A stretch of 64,000 bases of DNA from Bacillus pinisoli (GTDB lineage Bacteria > Bacillota > Bacilli > Bacillales > SA4), in the NCBI RefSeq assembly GCF_023036475.1, contig NZ_JAJQKI010000015.1, positions 1-64,000 on the forward strand, written 5' to 3'. Both the position numbers and the translations under genes were made by a program. Positions 55,543-63,773 of this stretch are shown here, piece by piece (position 1 is the stretch's first letter; each line of letters starts with the position of its first letter). The notes under the pieces were generated by a model, which saw only the letters and a list, made by a program, of their open reading frames with translations, was not told the origin of the DNA and ran no database searches.

Positions 55543-56745
55543 CTAAATAATGTTCGCTTTCTCCAACTCTTGTAATCTAGCTGTCGTTAATCCTAATAGT
55601 TCTCCATATATCTCAGTATTGTGTTTACCCATTCGCTCTGCTCCAGGCTCTTTTACCTGACCTGGTGTTCGACTGAGCTTCGGTACAACTCCTGGCATCG
55701 GAAATTCACCTAGTTCAGGGTGATCTACTTTTATAATCATTTCTCTTTCTTGGTAATGTGGATCTTCTAGTATGTCTTTTGCCGTGTAAATGAGTCCAGA
55801 AGGTACCCCTTTTTCCGCTAATACTTTAAGAGCATCTTTTGCTGTCAGTGACTTCGTCCATTCTTCAATTAACGAGTCTAATAACTTCATATTTTCCCCT
55901 CTTGCAAGATGAGTAGAGAATCTCGGATCTTGCGCTAGTTCTGGTTGCCCCATTGCTTCACATAATCTAGTAAATACTCCGTCTGCATTTGCACCAATAA
56001 CGATATATGTCTTATCAGCCGTATAGTAGATATTTGAAGGAGCCACACCAGGCAACACGTTGCCCATTCGCTCTCGAATGTAGCCCGCAAGCAAATAATC
56101 TGGAATGAGACTTTCCATGATAGAAAACACAGATTCATATAGTGCCGTATCGACTACTTGACCTTTGCCAGAATGCTCTCGTTCATGAACAGCAACAAGA
56201 CAACCAATCGTTGCGAAAAGTGCGGTTAACGTGTCTCCGATTGAAACGCCAATTCTAGTAGGTGGTCGATCAGGAAATCCAGTCACATTGCGGAGTCCTC
56301 CCATCGCTTCCCCAACACTACCAAAACCTGCTCGGTCTTTATATGGTCCCGTTTGACCATATCCGGAAGTACGAACCATGATTAGCTTGGGATTAATCTC
56401 ACTCAATTGTTCATAAGATAAATTCCACTTTTCCATCGTTCCTGGCCTGAAATTCTCAATAAGAATATCAGCTTCTTTCACTAACTCCTTTAGGATTTCT
56501 TGTCCTTCTTCCATTCGGAGATTTAATGTAATTGATTTTTTATTTCTAGATTGAATGGGCCACCAAAGTCCAACCCCATCCTTTGATTTTCCCCAATTTC
56601 TCATTGGATCTGATTTTCCCGGAGGTTCAACCTTGATGACCTCTGCTCCAAAATCTGCAAGTAAACGCCCGCTGAAAGGGCCAGCCAGTAAGGTGCCAAG
56701 TTCTAATACACGTAATCCTTCTAAAGGGAGTCTAGTTTCTGTCAT
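55543..56745 (-). CDS. CaiB/BaiF-family (class III) CoA transferase
   Basis: The product from ATG 56745 has 400 residues. [78 protein letters not shown] and [20 protein letters not shown] mark the family; the catalytic Asp should lie in the segment [15 protein letters not shown]. Such enzymes move CoA between carboxylic acids, for example succinyl-CoA to citramalate. It is the first gene of the transferase-leuC-leuD operon. GGAGAGG lies just before the ATG; an upstream frame to 56820 has no support. Its promoter region holds a GntR-type operator. Confidence 0.9.
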   Translation of the reverse strand: MTETRLPLEGLRVLELGTLLAGPFSGRLLADFGAEVIKVEPPGKSDPMRNWGKSKDGVGLWWPIQSRNKKSITLNLRMEEGQEILKELVKEADILIENFRPGTMEKWNLSYEQLSEINPKLIMVRTSGYGQTGPYKDRAGFGSVGEAMGGLRNVTGFPDRPPTRIGVSIGDTLTALFATIGCLVAVHEREHSGKGQVVDTALYESVFSIMESLIPDYLLAGYIRERMGNVLPGVAPSNIYYTADKTYIVIGANADGVFTRLCEAMGQPELAQDPRFSTHLARGENMKLLDSLIEEWTKSLTAKDALKVLAEKGVPSGLIYTAKDILEDPHYQEREMIIKVDHPELGEFPMPGVVPKLSRTPGQVKEPGAERMGKHNTEIYGELLGLTTARLQELEKANII

Positions 56746-56796
56746 GGTTTTCCTCTCCTGTTTAAATTTTCTTAATCTTGTAACCAATTTAATACT

Positions 56797-56806
56797 TTGT
56801 ATACAA
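56797..56806. promoter_or_regulatory. GntR-type operator (first copy)
   Basis: TTGTATACAA is a perfect 10-base palindrome about 50 bases upstream of the CoA transferase start. An identical copy with the same following TAA lies at 56900. It is the likely binding site of the divergent GntR/FCD regulator. Confidence 0.65.
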
Positions 56807-56899
56807 TAAGTCAATAACAATTTATTTTTTATGTTTTTTCACTCAAAATAACACTATTTAACCGCTTTCATTTATAAAATATTGCTGTTTACATATTTT

Positions 56900-56909
56900 T
56901 TGTATACAA
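56900..56909. promoter_or_regulatory. GntR-type operator (second copy)
   Basis: TTGTATACAA is repeated 19 bases before the regulator start codon, over its probable promoter, which suggests autoregulation. The two sites are 103 bases apart. Confidence 0.65.
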
Positions 56910-56927
56910 TAATCATGAGGTGTTTAT

Positions 56928-57596
56928 ATGGATGCATACAAATATATAAAAGGCGCTATTATTGATGGTAGATTTGAACCTGGCATGAGGTTAGGTGAAG
57001 AATCTCTCGCAAAAGAACTAAATCTTAGTAGAACTCCTGTTAGAGAGGCCATTAAGCAGTTAGAAGCAGATGGACTGGTAGTCCCTCTGAAACGTGGAGT
57101 GAGTGTGCGAAATTTTACAACGGAAGATATACGTCAAATCTATGATCTTCGAACTCTTTTAGAAGGGTATGCTGCTAGTCAAGCAGCCATATACCGAACA
57201 GAAGAAGATTTAGAGAGAATGGAAATTGCAAACCTTCATTATGAAAAGGCCATTCATAAATGTAAAGCATCGGATCTAGCTAGTATTAAAGAAATTGTTG
57301 ATGTCAACCAACAATTCCATGAAGTCATTGTGGGTGCTGCTAAAAACGCACACATTCATTTTCACCTATCTAAGGTCGTGGTGGTACCGATCGTCTATCG
57401 ATCCTTTTATTGGTACAACCAGTTTCAGTTACAGCAGTCCCTCGAATTTCATAAAATTATCCTTCAAGCAATACGTCATCAAGAACCAGAAAGAGCTAGA
57501 ATTGCCATGCATGAACATATTTACCAAGGAAGAGATCATGTATTAAGGCATTTAGAAAATATAAAACATAACCACCCCCAAGAGGAGGAAGAATGA
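56928..57596 (+). CDS. GntR-family regulator (FadR/FCD type)
   Basis: The 222-residue protein has an N-terminal winged helix with AIIDGRFEPGMRLGEESLAK, ELNLSRTPVREAIKQLEADG and VVPLKRGVSV (to about 62), then an all-helical FCD effector domain with IYDLRTLLEGYAASQAA and VDVNQQFHEVIVGAAKN; the metal-binding His positions appear in HFH and MHEHIYQGRDHV. It should bind organic acids and repress the divergent operon and itself. GAGGTG precedes its ATG, and its stop overlaps the lyase start, so the two are co-transcribed. Confidence 0.92.
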   Translation: MDAYKYIKGAIIDGRFEPGMRLGEESLAKELNLSRTPVREAIKQLEADGLVVPLKRGVSVRNFTTEDIRQIYDLRTLLEGYAASQAAIYRTEEDLERMEIANLHYEKAIHKCKASDLASIKEIVDVNQQFHEVIVGAAKNAHIHFHLSKVVVVPIVYRSFYWYNQFQLQQSLEFHKIILQAIRHQEPERARIAMHEHIYQGRDHVLRHLENIKHNHPQEEEE

Positions 57597-58480
57597 TGAT
57601 TGAAATTTGCGAAGTTGGTCCACGTGACGGGTTACAAAACGAATGTAAACTGATTCCTACTGCTCAAAAGGTAGAACTGATTCATCGATTAATTGATGCT
57701 GGTATTCGAAATATTGAAGCCGTTTCGTTTGTGAATCCGAAGGTCGTACCACAAATGGCCGATGCTGAAGAAGTCCTAAGTCAACTACCGAAGGATCTGG
57801 GTGTGCGATATGGTGGACTTGTCTTAAGTCGTTCTGGACTTGAACGAGCGTTAAAGACGGATGTAGAGTTTCTTCATGTTGTTACCACAACAAGTGACTC
57901 TTTTAATCTAAAAAACGTAAAACGAACGGTAAACGATTCTGTAACAGAGTTAACGCCCGTTATTAAAGAGGGAATTCAGTCTGACCGAAAGATTGTTGGG
58001 GTATTAGGGACTGCGTTTGGCTGTCCATTTGAAGGGGAAGTACAACTAGCACATGTTCTTCAGGTTGCTGAAAAGTTCTTAGAAGCTGGCTGCTCCGAGT
58101 TAACACTTGCCGATACAACCGGTATGGCAAACCCTGCTCAAGTTCAAAACGTAGTGAATGCCTTCTTCTCTACTTTTGGCCCTGATTTAACATTAGGCCT
58201 ACATTTTCATAACACTCGTGGACTTGGTCTCGCTAACACGCTAGCAGGCTATCAAGCTGGCGTGAAGAAATTTGACTCTTCCATAGCAGGTTTAGGTGGT
58301 TGTCCATTCGCTCCAAAAGCAGTAGGCAATGTATGCACCGAAGACATGGTCAATATGTTCCACGGAATGAAGATCGAAACAAACGCTAACTTAGAAAAGC
58401 TAGTTGAAACGTCTAAATGGATGGAAGAAGTGATGGGACGTTCATTGGATGGTATGTTGATTAAGGCAGGAATTGCGTAA
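57593..58480 (+). CDS. HMG-CoA-lyase-family enzyme (candidate citramalyl-CoA lyase)
   Basis: The 295-residue TIM-barrel protein has EVGPRDGLQNE (R-D pair at 8-14), NIEAVSFVNPKVVPQMADAE, LTLADTTGMANPAQV, LGLHFHNTRGLGLANTLAGY and a GGCPFAPKAVGNVCTEDMV segment holding the catalytic Cys. The family includes hydroxymethylglutaryl-CoA lyase and (R)-citramalyl-CoA lyase. It overlaps the GntR stop by four bases. No leucine-degradation genes are nearby; a class III CoA transferase and LeuC/D lie just across the promoter region. This makes citramalyl-CoA a plausible substrate, but the HMG-CoA function cannot be ruled out. Confidence 0.88.
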   Translation: MMIEICEVGPRDGLQNECKLIPTAQKVELIHRLIDAGIRNIEAVSFVNPKVVPQMADAEEVLSQLPKDLGVRYGGLVLSRSGLERALKTDVEFLHVVTTTSDSFNLKNVKRTVNDSVTELTPVIKEGIQSDRKIVGVLGTAFGCPFEGEVQLAHVLQVAEKFLEAGCSELTLADTTGMANPAQVQNVVNAFFSTFGPDLTLGLHFHNTRGLGLANTLAGYQAGVKKFDSSIAGLGGCPFAPKAVGNVCTEDMVNMFHGMKIETNANLEKLVETSKWMEEVMGRSLDGMLIKAGIA

Positions 58481-58582
58481 AAGTGTTGGAGAGGTGGGGA
58501 TGATCAAGCTGACTTAGGATACACCATAAACTACATCTCAATTGCTAGAATTAACTACCAATTGGGATGCAGCCCCCTTGTC

Positions 58583-59554
58583 CTAATAAATAGCTGGAAC
58601 CTTAATCTTCACCATAAACTCCTCGTCCTTATACTGAAAATCTAAAAACCCTTGATGTTCATTGACTATATGAAATATTTGCTTCGTACCTAATCCCTCG
58701 TGGTCATCATTCTTTGTAGTATGGCCGTATGTAACATACAACTCATCTAAAATATTGGTCGGAATCGGCATGCTACTATTTTTACAAATTAATAGATAAA
58801 GACCGCTTCTTTTATAAAATTGTAATGTAATAATAGCCTCCGAATCTCTTTGTTCCTTCCACTCAATAGCTGCTTCTATACTATTTGTTAATAAGTTACC
58901 TAAAAGAGCGACCATCTTTTGATCTGAAATCGGAAGTGAAGAGATGGGTAAGTCCACATCATACACGATTGAGATCCCAGCATCAGTAGCTTGCTTATAC
59001 ATTTTATGGAGAATTCCTGCTACAACTCCCCGCTCACCTTTAATCGTTAAGTTTGTTTCTTCATAAGTTCCAACAAGCTGATTTAGATAATGCCTCGCTT
59101 CCTCATGCTTATCATTTTCTAATAAAAATTGCATGGCAGAGACGTGCTTTAAGAAATCATGTCGCTCACTTCTAACCATTCTAAACGTTTCATTTAGTTG
59201 CGCTCGTTCCTCTTCGTAGTTGTCCTGAAGTTGAACGAGTGTCGACACTTGATTACTAAGAATATATCGAGTTCCTTCTATACATATAAAAAGAATAACT
59301 ACTAGTATTTGCACGATCACCTGTTCAATAATTATATTAACCAGTAGAAGAATACCTTGAATAGCAAACCAAATACTAGTAACTCTAAAATCGAGGAAAC
59401 TAGCCTTATTTAAGCTTTTCTTATATAAAAGAACCGCGACTGCGAGTCCTATAAAGCTTGCCATAAAGAATATTCGTGAGAATGTAAACATCGCATATAT
59501 ATGTGCAACGAAGAGTAGTCCAATACCCCACCAATAAAAAAGTCCTTTATTCAA
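58583..59554 (-). CDS. natK: Sensor histidine kinase, NatK/AgrC-like
   Basis: The 323-residue protein has about four N-terminal membrane helices (about 8-105), a short coiled coil, then the phospho-acceptor segment RSERHDFLKHVSAMQFLLEN and a GHKL ATPase with LGNLLTNSIEAAIEW (N box) and DHEGLGTKQIFHIVNEHQG (G box). This is the LytS/AgrC-type kinase that pairs with LytTR regulators. It lies downstream of natR on the same strand but separated by a 197-base MITE-like element. With NatR it should control natAB. The stimulus (sodium, alkali or uncouplers in B. subtilis) is not evident here. Confidence 0.85.
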   Translation of the reverse strand: MNKGLFYWWGIGLLFVAHIYAMFTFSRIFFMASFIGLAVAVLLYKKSLNKASFLDFRVTSIWFAIQGILLLVNIIIEQVIVQILVVILFICIEGTRYILSNQVSTLVQLQDNYEEERAQLNETFRMVRSERHDFLKHVSAMQFLLENDKHEEARHYLNQLVGTYEETNLTIKGERGVVAGILHKMYKQATDAGISIVYDVDLPISSLPISDQKMVALLGNLLTNSIEAAIEWKEQRDSEAIITLQFYKRSGLYLLICKNSSMPIPTNILDELYVTYGHTTKNDDHEGLGTKQIFHIVNEHQGFLDFQYKDEEFMVKIKVPAIY

Positions 59555-59572
59555 TGTCTCATTCCACCTTTA

Positions 59573-59769
59573 AATGGTTGTTTTCGTATAGATTGTTGCT
59601 TTCGTAAAAATCTCAGGAAGCCTGATTTTTACTTGTTAATTCAAAGTCTCTGCTTTAAATTTAGAGAGTTGCTCTTTTCTAAGCTTTAGAAAATTAGTTT
59701 AATTATATTAAATATGGCGGAATTACTGAAAGATAAGATTGAATAGCAACAAAGTTTTAGAAAAGAGCC
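59573..59769 (+). mobile_element. MITE-like element, copy C (full length)
   Basis: It begins AATGGTTGTTTTCGTATAGA and ends AACAAAGTTTTAGAAAAGAGCC, with the paired TAAAAATC / GATTTTTA arms and GAGAGTTGCTCTTTTCTAAG inside. It sits between natR and natK, and its right end touches the natR stop codon, so it was inserted into an operon. TTAAA-like bases lie on both sides. Confidence 0.7.
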
Positions 59770-60468
59770 TTAAAAATAATATTCCTGTAAAAAGTCCACC
59801 TTATCTTTCGTAATCATGGCCTGTTCCTTTATTCCTTCAAAATTCACCATATAAGAGTTTTTCGCATAAAGCGAAAAGTTCGTTACGTAATGAATGTTAA
59901 TAATAAAAGAGCGATGGGAACGAATAAAATCACGTTCTCGGAGCTCTCCTTCTAATTCATTAAGAGTTTGATAGGTTTTAATTGGACCCGATTTCGTAAA
60001 GATGGTTGTCGATCGACCTGAACGTTCAATAAAGACAATATCCTTTTTTTGAATGATGTGAATGTCTGTTTTTTGCTTAATATACAGTCTACCCGTCATC
60101 TCAGAGGACTTTGTTTTTTCCATTAACCTCTCAATGGATTTCACTAACCGCTCTTTCGGAAATGGTTTCATGATGTAATCGTGGACATTTAGCTCAAAAG
60201 CATGTACGGCATACCCACTACTTGCCGTTACAAAAATAACCGCTATATTTAACGCATGAGAATGAATAATATCTGCTAATTCATAACCTGATAGGCAAGG
60301 CATTTCAATATCTGCTATTAATACGTCAATTTCCTCACGTTTAATATGTTCATACGCTTCTTCTGCTGATTGTGTGGAGAACAAAATCTCTACTCCAGGA
60401 ATAGCAGATACAATTCCAAACAGCTTATCTAGATCAATCATACGATCATCTACGAGACCAACCTTCAT
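59770..60468 (-). CDS. natR: LytTR-type response regulator NatR-like
   Basis: The product from ATG 60468 has 232 residues, close to B. subtilis NatR. A receiver domain has VGLVDDRMIDLDKLF, the phosphorylated Asp in VLIADIEMPCLSGYELAD (near 55), AVIFVTASSGYAVHAFE and the Lys in MKPFPKERLV. A LytTR DNA-binding domain follows (about 130-230) with IVFIERSGRSTTIFTK and FIRSHRSFIINIHYV. GAGGAG is placed well before this ATG, not for the one at 60483. The 60469-60639 region before natA has two 15-base direct repeats that probably bind it. Confidence 0.88.
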   Translation of the reverse strand: MKVGLVDDRMIDLDKLFGIVSAIPGVEILFSTQSAEEAYEHIKREEIDVLIADIEMPCLSGYELADIIHSHALNIAVIFVTASSGYAVHAFELNVHDYIMKPFPKERLVKSIERLMEKTKSSEMTGRLYIKQKTDIHIIQKKDIVFIERSGRSTTIFTKSGPIKTYQTLNELEGELRERDFIRSHRSFIINIHYVTNFSLYAKNSYMVNFEGIKEQAMITKDKVDFLQEYYF

Positions 60469-60536
60469 GATTCTTCTCCTCACATTACAATTACTCTACA
60501 AATCTTCTTTATTTTACCATTCTTATGATGAGTTTT

Positions 60537-60572
60537 GGCACTTTCACGACAGAAAAAGGCATTTTCACGACA
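60537..60572 (+). promoter_or_regulatory. LytTR-type direct repeats upstream of natA
   Basis: GGCACTTTCACGACA and GGCATTTTCACGACA differ at one base and start exactly 21 bases apart, about two helical turns. LytTR regulators bind such repeats. They lie about 70-100 bases before the natA start, between natR and natA, so NatR is the probable ligand. Confidence 0.65.
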
Positions 60573-60639
60573 ACATCGAAGACTTCACTTCCTATTCTTT
60601 GTATCATCAAAGTAAGAAAAAGACGAAAGGATGATTAAT

Positions 60640-61392
60640 TTGATCCATATTCAAGATGTTACGAAAACATTTAAAGATAAAAAAATATTTGTCACAGCCT
60701 TAAAGCATGTTACTTTTTCCATTCAACCAGGGCAAGTCGTTGGGCTACTTGGAGAAAATGGAGCTGGGAAAACAACGCTACTTCGTTCAATCGCCACACT
60801 TTTACAACCTACAGAAGGCTCTATAACCGTAAATGGTTTTGATACAGTGAAAGATGCAAACGAAATTAAAAGGAAAATCGGCGTTCTGTTCGGAGGAGAA
60901 ACGGGCTTATATGACCGTCTAACAGCTCGAGAAAACCTTGAGTATTTCGCAAGTCTATATGGTCTCAGCAAGCATGAAACGAAGGTACGAATTGATGAGC
61001 TTGCCAGAATGTTTGGTATGCGGGACTACTTAAATCGTAAAGTAGGAGGCTTTTCAAAAGGGATGCGACAAAAGGTCGCGATCGCCCGAACACTCATTCA
61101 TAACCCAGACATTATTTTGTTTGACGAACCTACGACCGGCTTAGATATTACTTCATCCAATGTATTTCGACAGCTCGTTCATCAACTAAAGCGTGATCAG
61201 AAAACCATTATTTTCTCCAGTCACATTATGGAAGAAGTCACACTGCTCTGTGATTCTGTTGCGATGATGCATAAGGGAGAGCTTGTGTATCAAGGAGAGC
61301 TAGAAGCGCTTTATCAAGAAGAAGGAACGAAAGATCTAAACTATATTTTCATGAGCAAATTAGTAAGGGGGAGTGAACATTATGCTTCTTAA
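60640..61392 (+). CDS. natA: ABC transporter ATP-binding protein NatA
   Basis: The product from TTG 60640 has 250 residues. It carries Walker A LGENGAGKTTLLRS (about 36-49), the signature VGGFSKGMRQKVAIAR, Walker B IILFDEPTTGLD and the H-loop FSSHIMEEV. It is the ATPase of the NatAB sodium exporter. I prefer TTG 60640 because GAAAGGATGA lies nine bases away and MIHIQDVTKTF aligns with the NatA start; the ATG at 60631 lies on top of the ribosome site. It overlaps natB by 11 bases. Confidence 0.9.
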   Translation: MIHIQDVTKTFKDKKIFVTALKHVTFSIQPGQVVGLLGENGAGKTTLLRSIATLLQPTEGSITVNGFDTVKDANEIKRKIGVLFGGETGLYDRLTARENLEYFASLYGLSKHETKVRIDELARMFGMRDYLNRKVGGFSKGMRQKVAIARTLIHNPDIILFDEPTTGLDITSSNVFRQLVHQLKRDQKTIIFSSHIMEEVTLLCDSVAMMHKGELVYQGELEALYQEEGTKDLNYIFMSKLVRGSEHYAS

Positions 61393-62539
61393 CATCTATG
61401 TAAAAGAAATGAAAGATTCCTTTCGAGACCGAAGAACATTATTACTAACTGTTTTGTTACCTATTTTCATGATGACAGGATTGACTCTGTTCTATGAAAA
61501 TCTTGTTTCCAGTGGTGAAGGCGAAACCTATACATTAGCAGTGAGCGAAACAGCCACAAAAGAAGAATTAAGTATTGTTCAAGGGTTTGAAGGAATTGAC
61601 GTTGTGTCATTCGCGGATCCTGAGGAAGCAGTAAAGCAAGGCGAAGCAAAAGCAGCCTTACTTTTTGATGAGTCATTCTTATCAAAAGTAGAAAATCATG
61701 AAGAAGTGTCAGTAACGATTGTTGGTGACTCATCCAGTCAAAATTCTTCTATTTTAATGAGTATGGTTACTACTGCATTATCAACTTATGAAAAATATGT
61801 TGTTGCCGAAAGACTACAAGTAATTAATGTAGATCAACAAATGATACAGCCTTTTACTGTTGAGACTAAAGAAGTAACCGAGGAAAATCCTGCCCTATCT
61901 TTAATCGCTATGATGATTCCACTATTTATTGCGCTAGCAATAGGAATTGGGTCAAGTCCAGCTGCCTCTGAATTATTCTCTGGAGAAAAAGAAAAGAAGA
62001 CAATGGAAGCACTACTAATGACTCCAGTTAATCGAGGCACTCTACTTTTAGCAAAATGGTTTACCATCATCACCATTGGTTCCATAACCGGAATTGTCAC
62101 ATTAATTGTTGTCGCTCTTGAAATAACCTTCTTCACTGAAACATTAAAAGAAGCCATATCCTTTGATGATCATTTCGTGGTTATTGTAGGTCTATCCATC
62201 TTGATTTCCATTGTTTATTCCATGTTTGTATCTTCCTTACTTATGTTAACAAGTATTATGGGTAAAACCATAAAGGAAGCTCAAAGCTACAGTACTCCTA
62301 TTATGATGCTCGCTGCCTTCCCAGGAATGATTACAGCAAGTATGGGCGTTAATGAATTTACTTTTCAACACTTTGCCATACCGATTTTAAATTTATTTAG
62401 TATATTAAAAGAGTTATTGTTTGGAATTGTCAATATTGAGCACATTGCAATCATGATAGTCAGCAACCTACTCGTCATGATTATTGTTTTTGTAATTGGA
62501 AGAGTAATGTTTATGAAGGATAAATGGGTAATGAATTAG
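61382..62539 (+). CDS. natB: ABC transporter permease NatB
   Basis: The product from ATG 61382 has 385 residues, the same as NatB within one. An N-terminal helix (about 20-40) is followed by a large extracellular domain (about 45-170, with SETATKEELSIVQGFEG) and then about six membrane helices with EKKTMEALLMTPVNRGTLLL between helices. It is an ABC-2-type permease that with NatA exports sodium. AGGGGGAG is eight bases before the ATG, inside the end of natA. No gene follows in the operon. Confidence 0.9.
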   Translation: MLLNIYVKEMKDSFRDRRTLLLTVLLPIFMMTGLTLFYENLVSSGEGETYTLAVSETATKEELSIVQGFEGIDVVSFADPEEAVKQGEAKAALLFDESFLSKVENHEEVSVTIVGDSSSQNSSILMSMVTTALSTYEKYVVAERLQVINVDQQMIQPFTVETKEVTEENPALSLIAMMIPLFIALAIGIGSSPAASELFSGEKEKKTMEALLMTPVNRGTLLLAKWFTIITIGSITGIVTLIVVALEITFFTETLKEAISFDDHFVVIVGLSILISIVYSMFVSSLLMLTSIMGKTIKEAQSYSTPIMMLAAFPGMITASMGVNEFTFQHFAIPILNLFSILKELLFGIVNIEHIAIMIVSNLLVMIIVFVIGRVMFMKDKWVMN

Positions 62540-62654
62540 AATGATAAGGTTGGAATAGACCTCGTCTTAGTTATGAACACAGAAGGGATAGAATTTCTGT
62601 CTCTCCTTTGCCTTCATCTTATTTTGATGTCCACTTCATCCACAATCTCTATGA

Positions 62655-62948
62655 TCACTCCAACACTGACCAAAACACCGCTACGTAAATGCTAAATACT
62701 AGAGCAAAAAACAGAAGAGACCACTTCATATTCTCTCTAATCTGCTTGCCACGAATTAGGGCAAGCACTAGAATAACTAGGTTAGGTGAAGCTCCAATAA
62801 ACGCAAAAAATAAGAGACCTTTTAGAAGCTCTATTTTGGGTGTATAGTCCGGTGCTGAGCCAAAACCCATTATTCCACCAAAGAACATCATGACATGAAA
62901 AACAATGAATAGTACGTTTAGAAATATATATTTTTTCAAGATACTCAA
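62655..62948 (-). CDS. Small three-helix membrane protein of unknown function
   Basis: The 97-residue protein has three hydrophobic helices (about 6-29, 43-65, 74-95) with a GIMGFGSAPDYTPKIELLKG loop between the first and second. I do not recognise the family. It starts with TTG 62948, and GGAGG lies nine bases upstream, which fixes the start. It is convergent with natB; no terminator is obvious between them. Confidence 0.65.
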   Translation of the reverse strand: MSILKKYIFLNVLFIVFHVMMFFGGIMGFGSAPDYTPKIELLKGLLFFAFIGASPNLVILVLALIRGKQIRENMKWSLLFFALVFSIYVAVFWSVLE

Positions 62949-63135
62949 GGAGAGTTGCCTCCATTCACACCAGACAGAAGATTTTTATTTTGACAGAAAG
63001 AATCGATGTTTTAAACATTTTATCATTCATTATACTAAACTCTAATCTTAAACTTCTCCCTTAGTCATTTATTGTGCGTTAACCTAATACAGGCTTCCCG
63101 AATAATATGGTCATTAAAGGGAGGAGAGACTTCAA

Positions 63136-63519
63136 ATGAATAATCACATGAATTACCGTGCTCAATACCATAACCAGCCTGAACACATAAAAGGACTTTG
63201 TCAAAAATATATGAATTACCATGTAATGGGACAACTAACGGATGGATCCCAATTTGAGGGGATTATCGACGATATGGATCAGGACGGTGTGACCATGTTA
63301 GTTCCTGAAGAGATGGATTCCACACAATTACCTCGACAATATGGATATGATGATGACTATGACGGGTATGGTCGTCCTCGAAGAAAAAGATTTCGTCGTT
63401 TTCGCAGACGTCGTTTCCCATATCGTGACTTATTAAGCTTACTTCTTTATCCTTACTACGCTCCTTATCCACCATACCCTCCTTATGGTTATCCATATGG
63501 ATACTATGATGGATATTAA
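63136..63519 (+). CDS. Lsm/coat-like protein with Arg-rich and Tyr/Pro-rich tail
   Basis: The 127-residue protein has an N-terminal segment of about 60 residues with YHVMGQLTDGSQFEGIIDDM and VTMLVPEEM, which looks like a small Sm-type beta barrel. A basic stretch follows (RRKRFRRFRRRRFPYRD, about 82-98), and the tail is YYAPYPPYPPYGYPYGYYDGY. Such Tyr/Pro/Gly tails occur in spore-associated proteins of Bacillus, so a coat or exosporium role is possible but inferred. GGAGGAGAG precedes the ATG. It is transcribed alone with its own terminator. Confidence 0.7.
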   Translation: MNNHMNYRAQYHNQPEHIKGLCQKYMNYHVMGQLTDGSQFEGIIDDMDQDGVTMLVPEEMDSTQLPRQYGYDDDYDGYGRPRRKRFRRFRRRRFPYRDLLSLLLYPYYAPYPPYPPYGYPYGYYDGY

Positions 63520-63536
63520 GGATTAGTAACCTCTAT

Positions 63537-63562
63537 AAAGGCAGCTTTCCGGCTGCCTTTTT
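63537..63562 (+). terminator. Terminator after the Lsm/coat-like gene
   Basis: AAAGGCAGC and GGCTGCCTTT form a stem with a four- to five-base loop, followed by TTATT. It lies 18 bases after the stop codon and may also serve the minus-strand small gene. Confidence 0.8.
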
Positions 63563-63584
63563 ATTGTGAACTCTTTTCCACACT

Positions 63585-63755
63585 CTAGTAATATAAAACC
63601 TCAGCAAATAAGCACTTTTTACATCTTCTGCTATACGTATCCCCTTGAAACGTATGCTCACACTCTTGTTGAATGGATTTGATTTCTTGTTCCAGTACTA
63701 CTATTCTTTCTTGTAAATCAGAGATTTCTTTCATTATGTTCTCGGCATTGTTCAT
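63585..63755 (-). CDS. Small Cys-rich coiled-coil protein
   Basis: The 56-residue ORF starts at ATG 63755 with AAGGAGG eight bases upstream. Residues 1-30 are a coiled coil (NIMKEISDLQERIVVLEQEI) and the rest carries CEHTF and CKKCLFAEVLYY, a possible zinc site of Cys and His. I do not recognise the family. It lies 18 bases after thiC on the same strand and may be co-transcribed with it. It is below the usual length limit but the ribosome site and composition support it. Confidence 0.6.
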   Translation of the reverse strand: MNNAENIMKEISDLQERIVVLEQEIKSIQQECEHTFQGDTYSRRCKKCLFAEVLYY

Positions 63756-63773
63756 AAAAGGAAACCTCCTTCA

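Noticed and set aside
58534..58569. CATCTCAATTG / CAATTGGGATG hairpin as a terminator for the lyase gene
   Set aside because: One mispair and no T-run on either strand; left uncalled.
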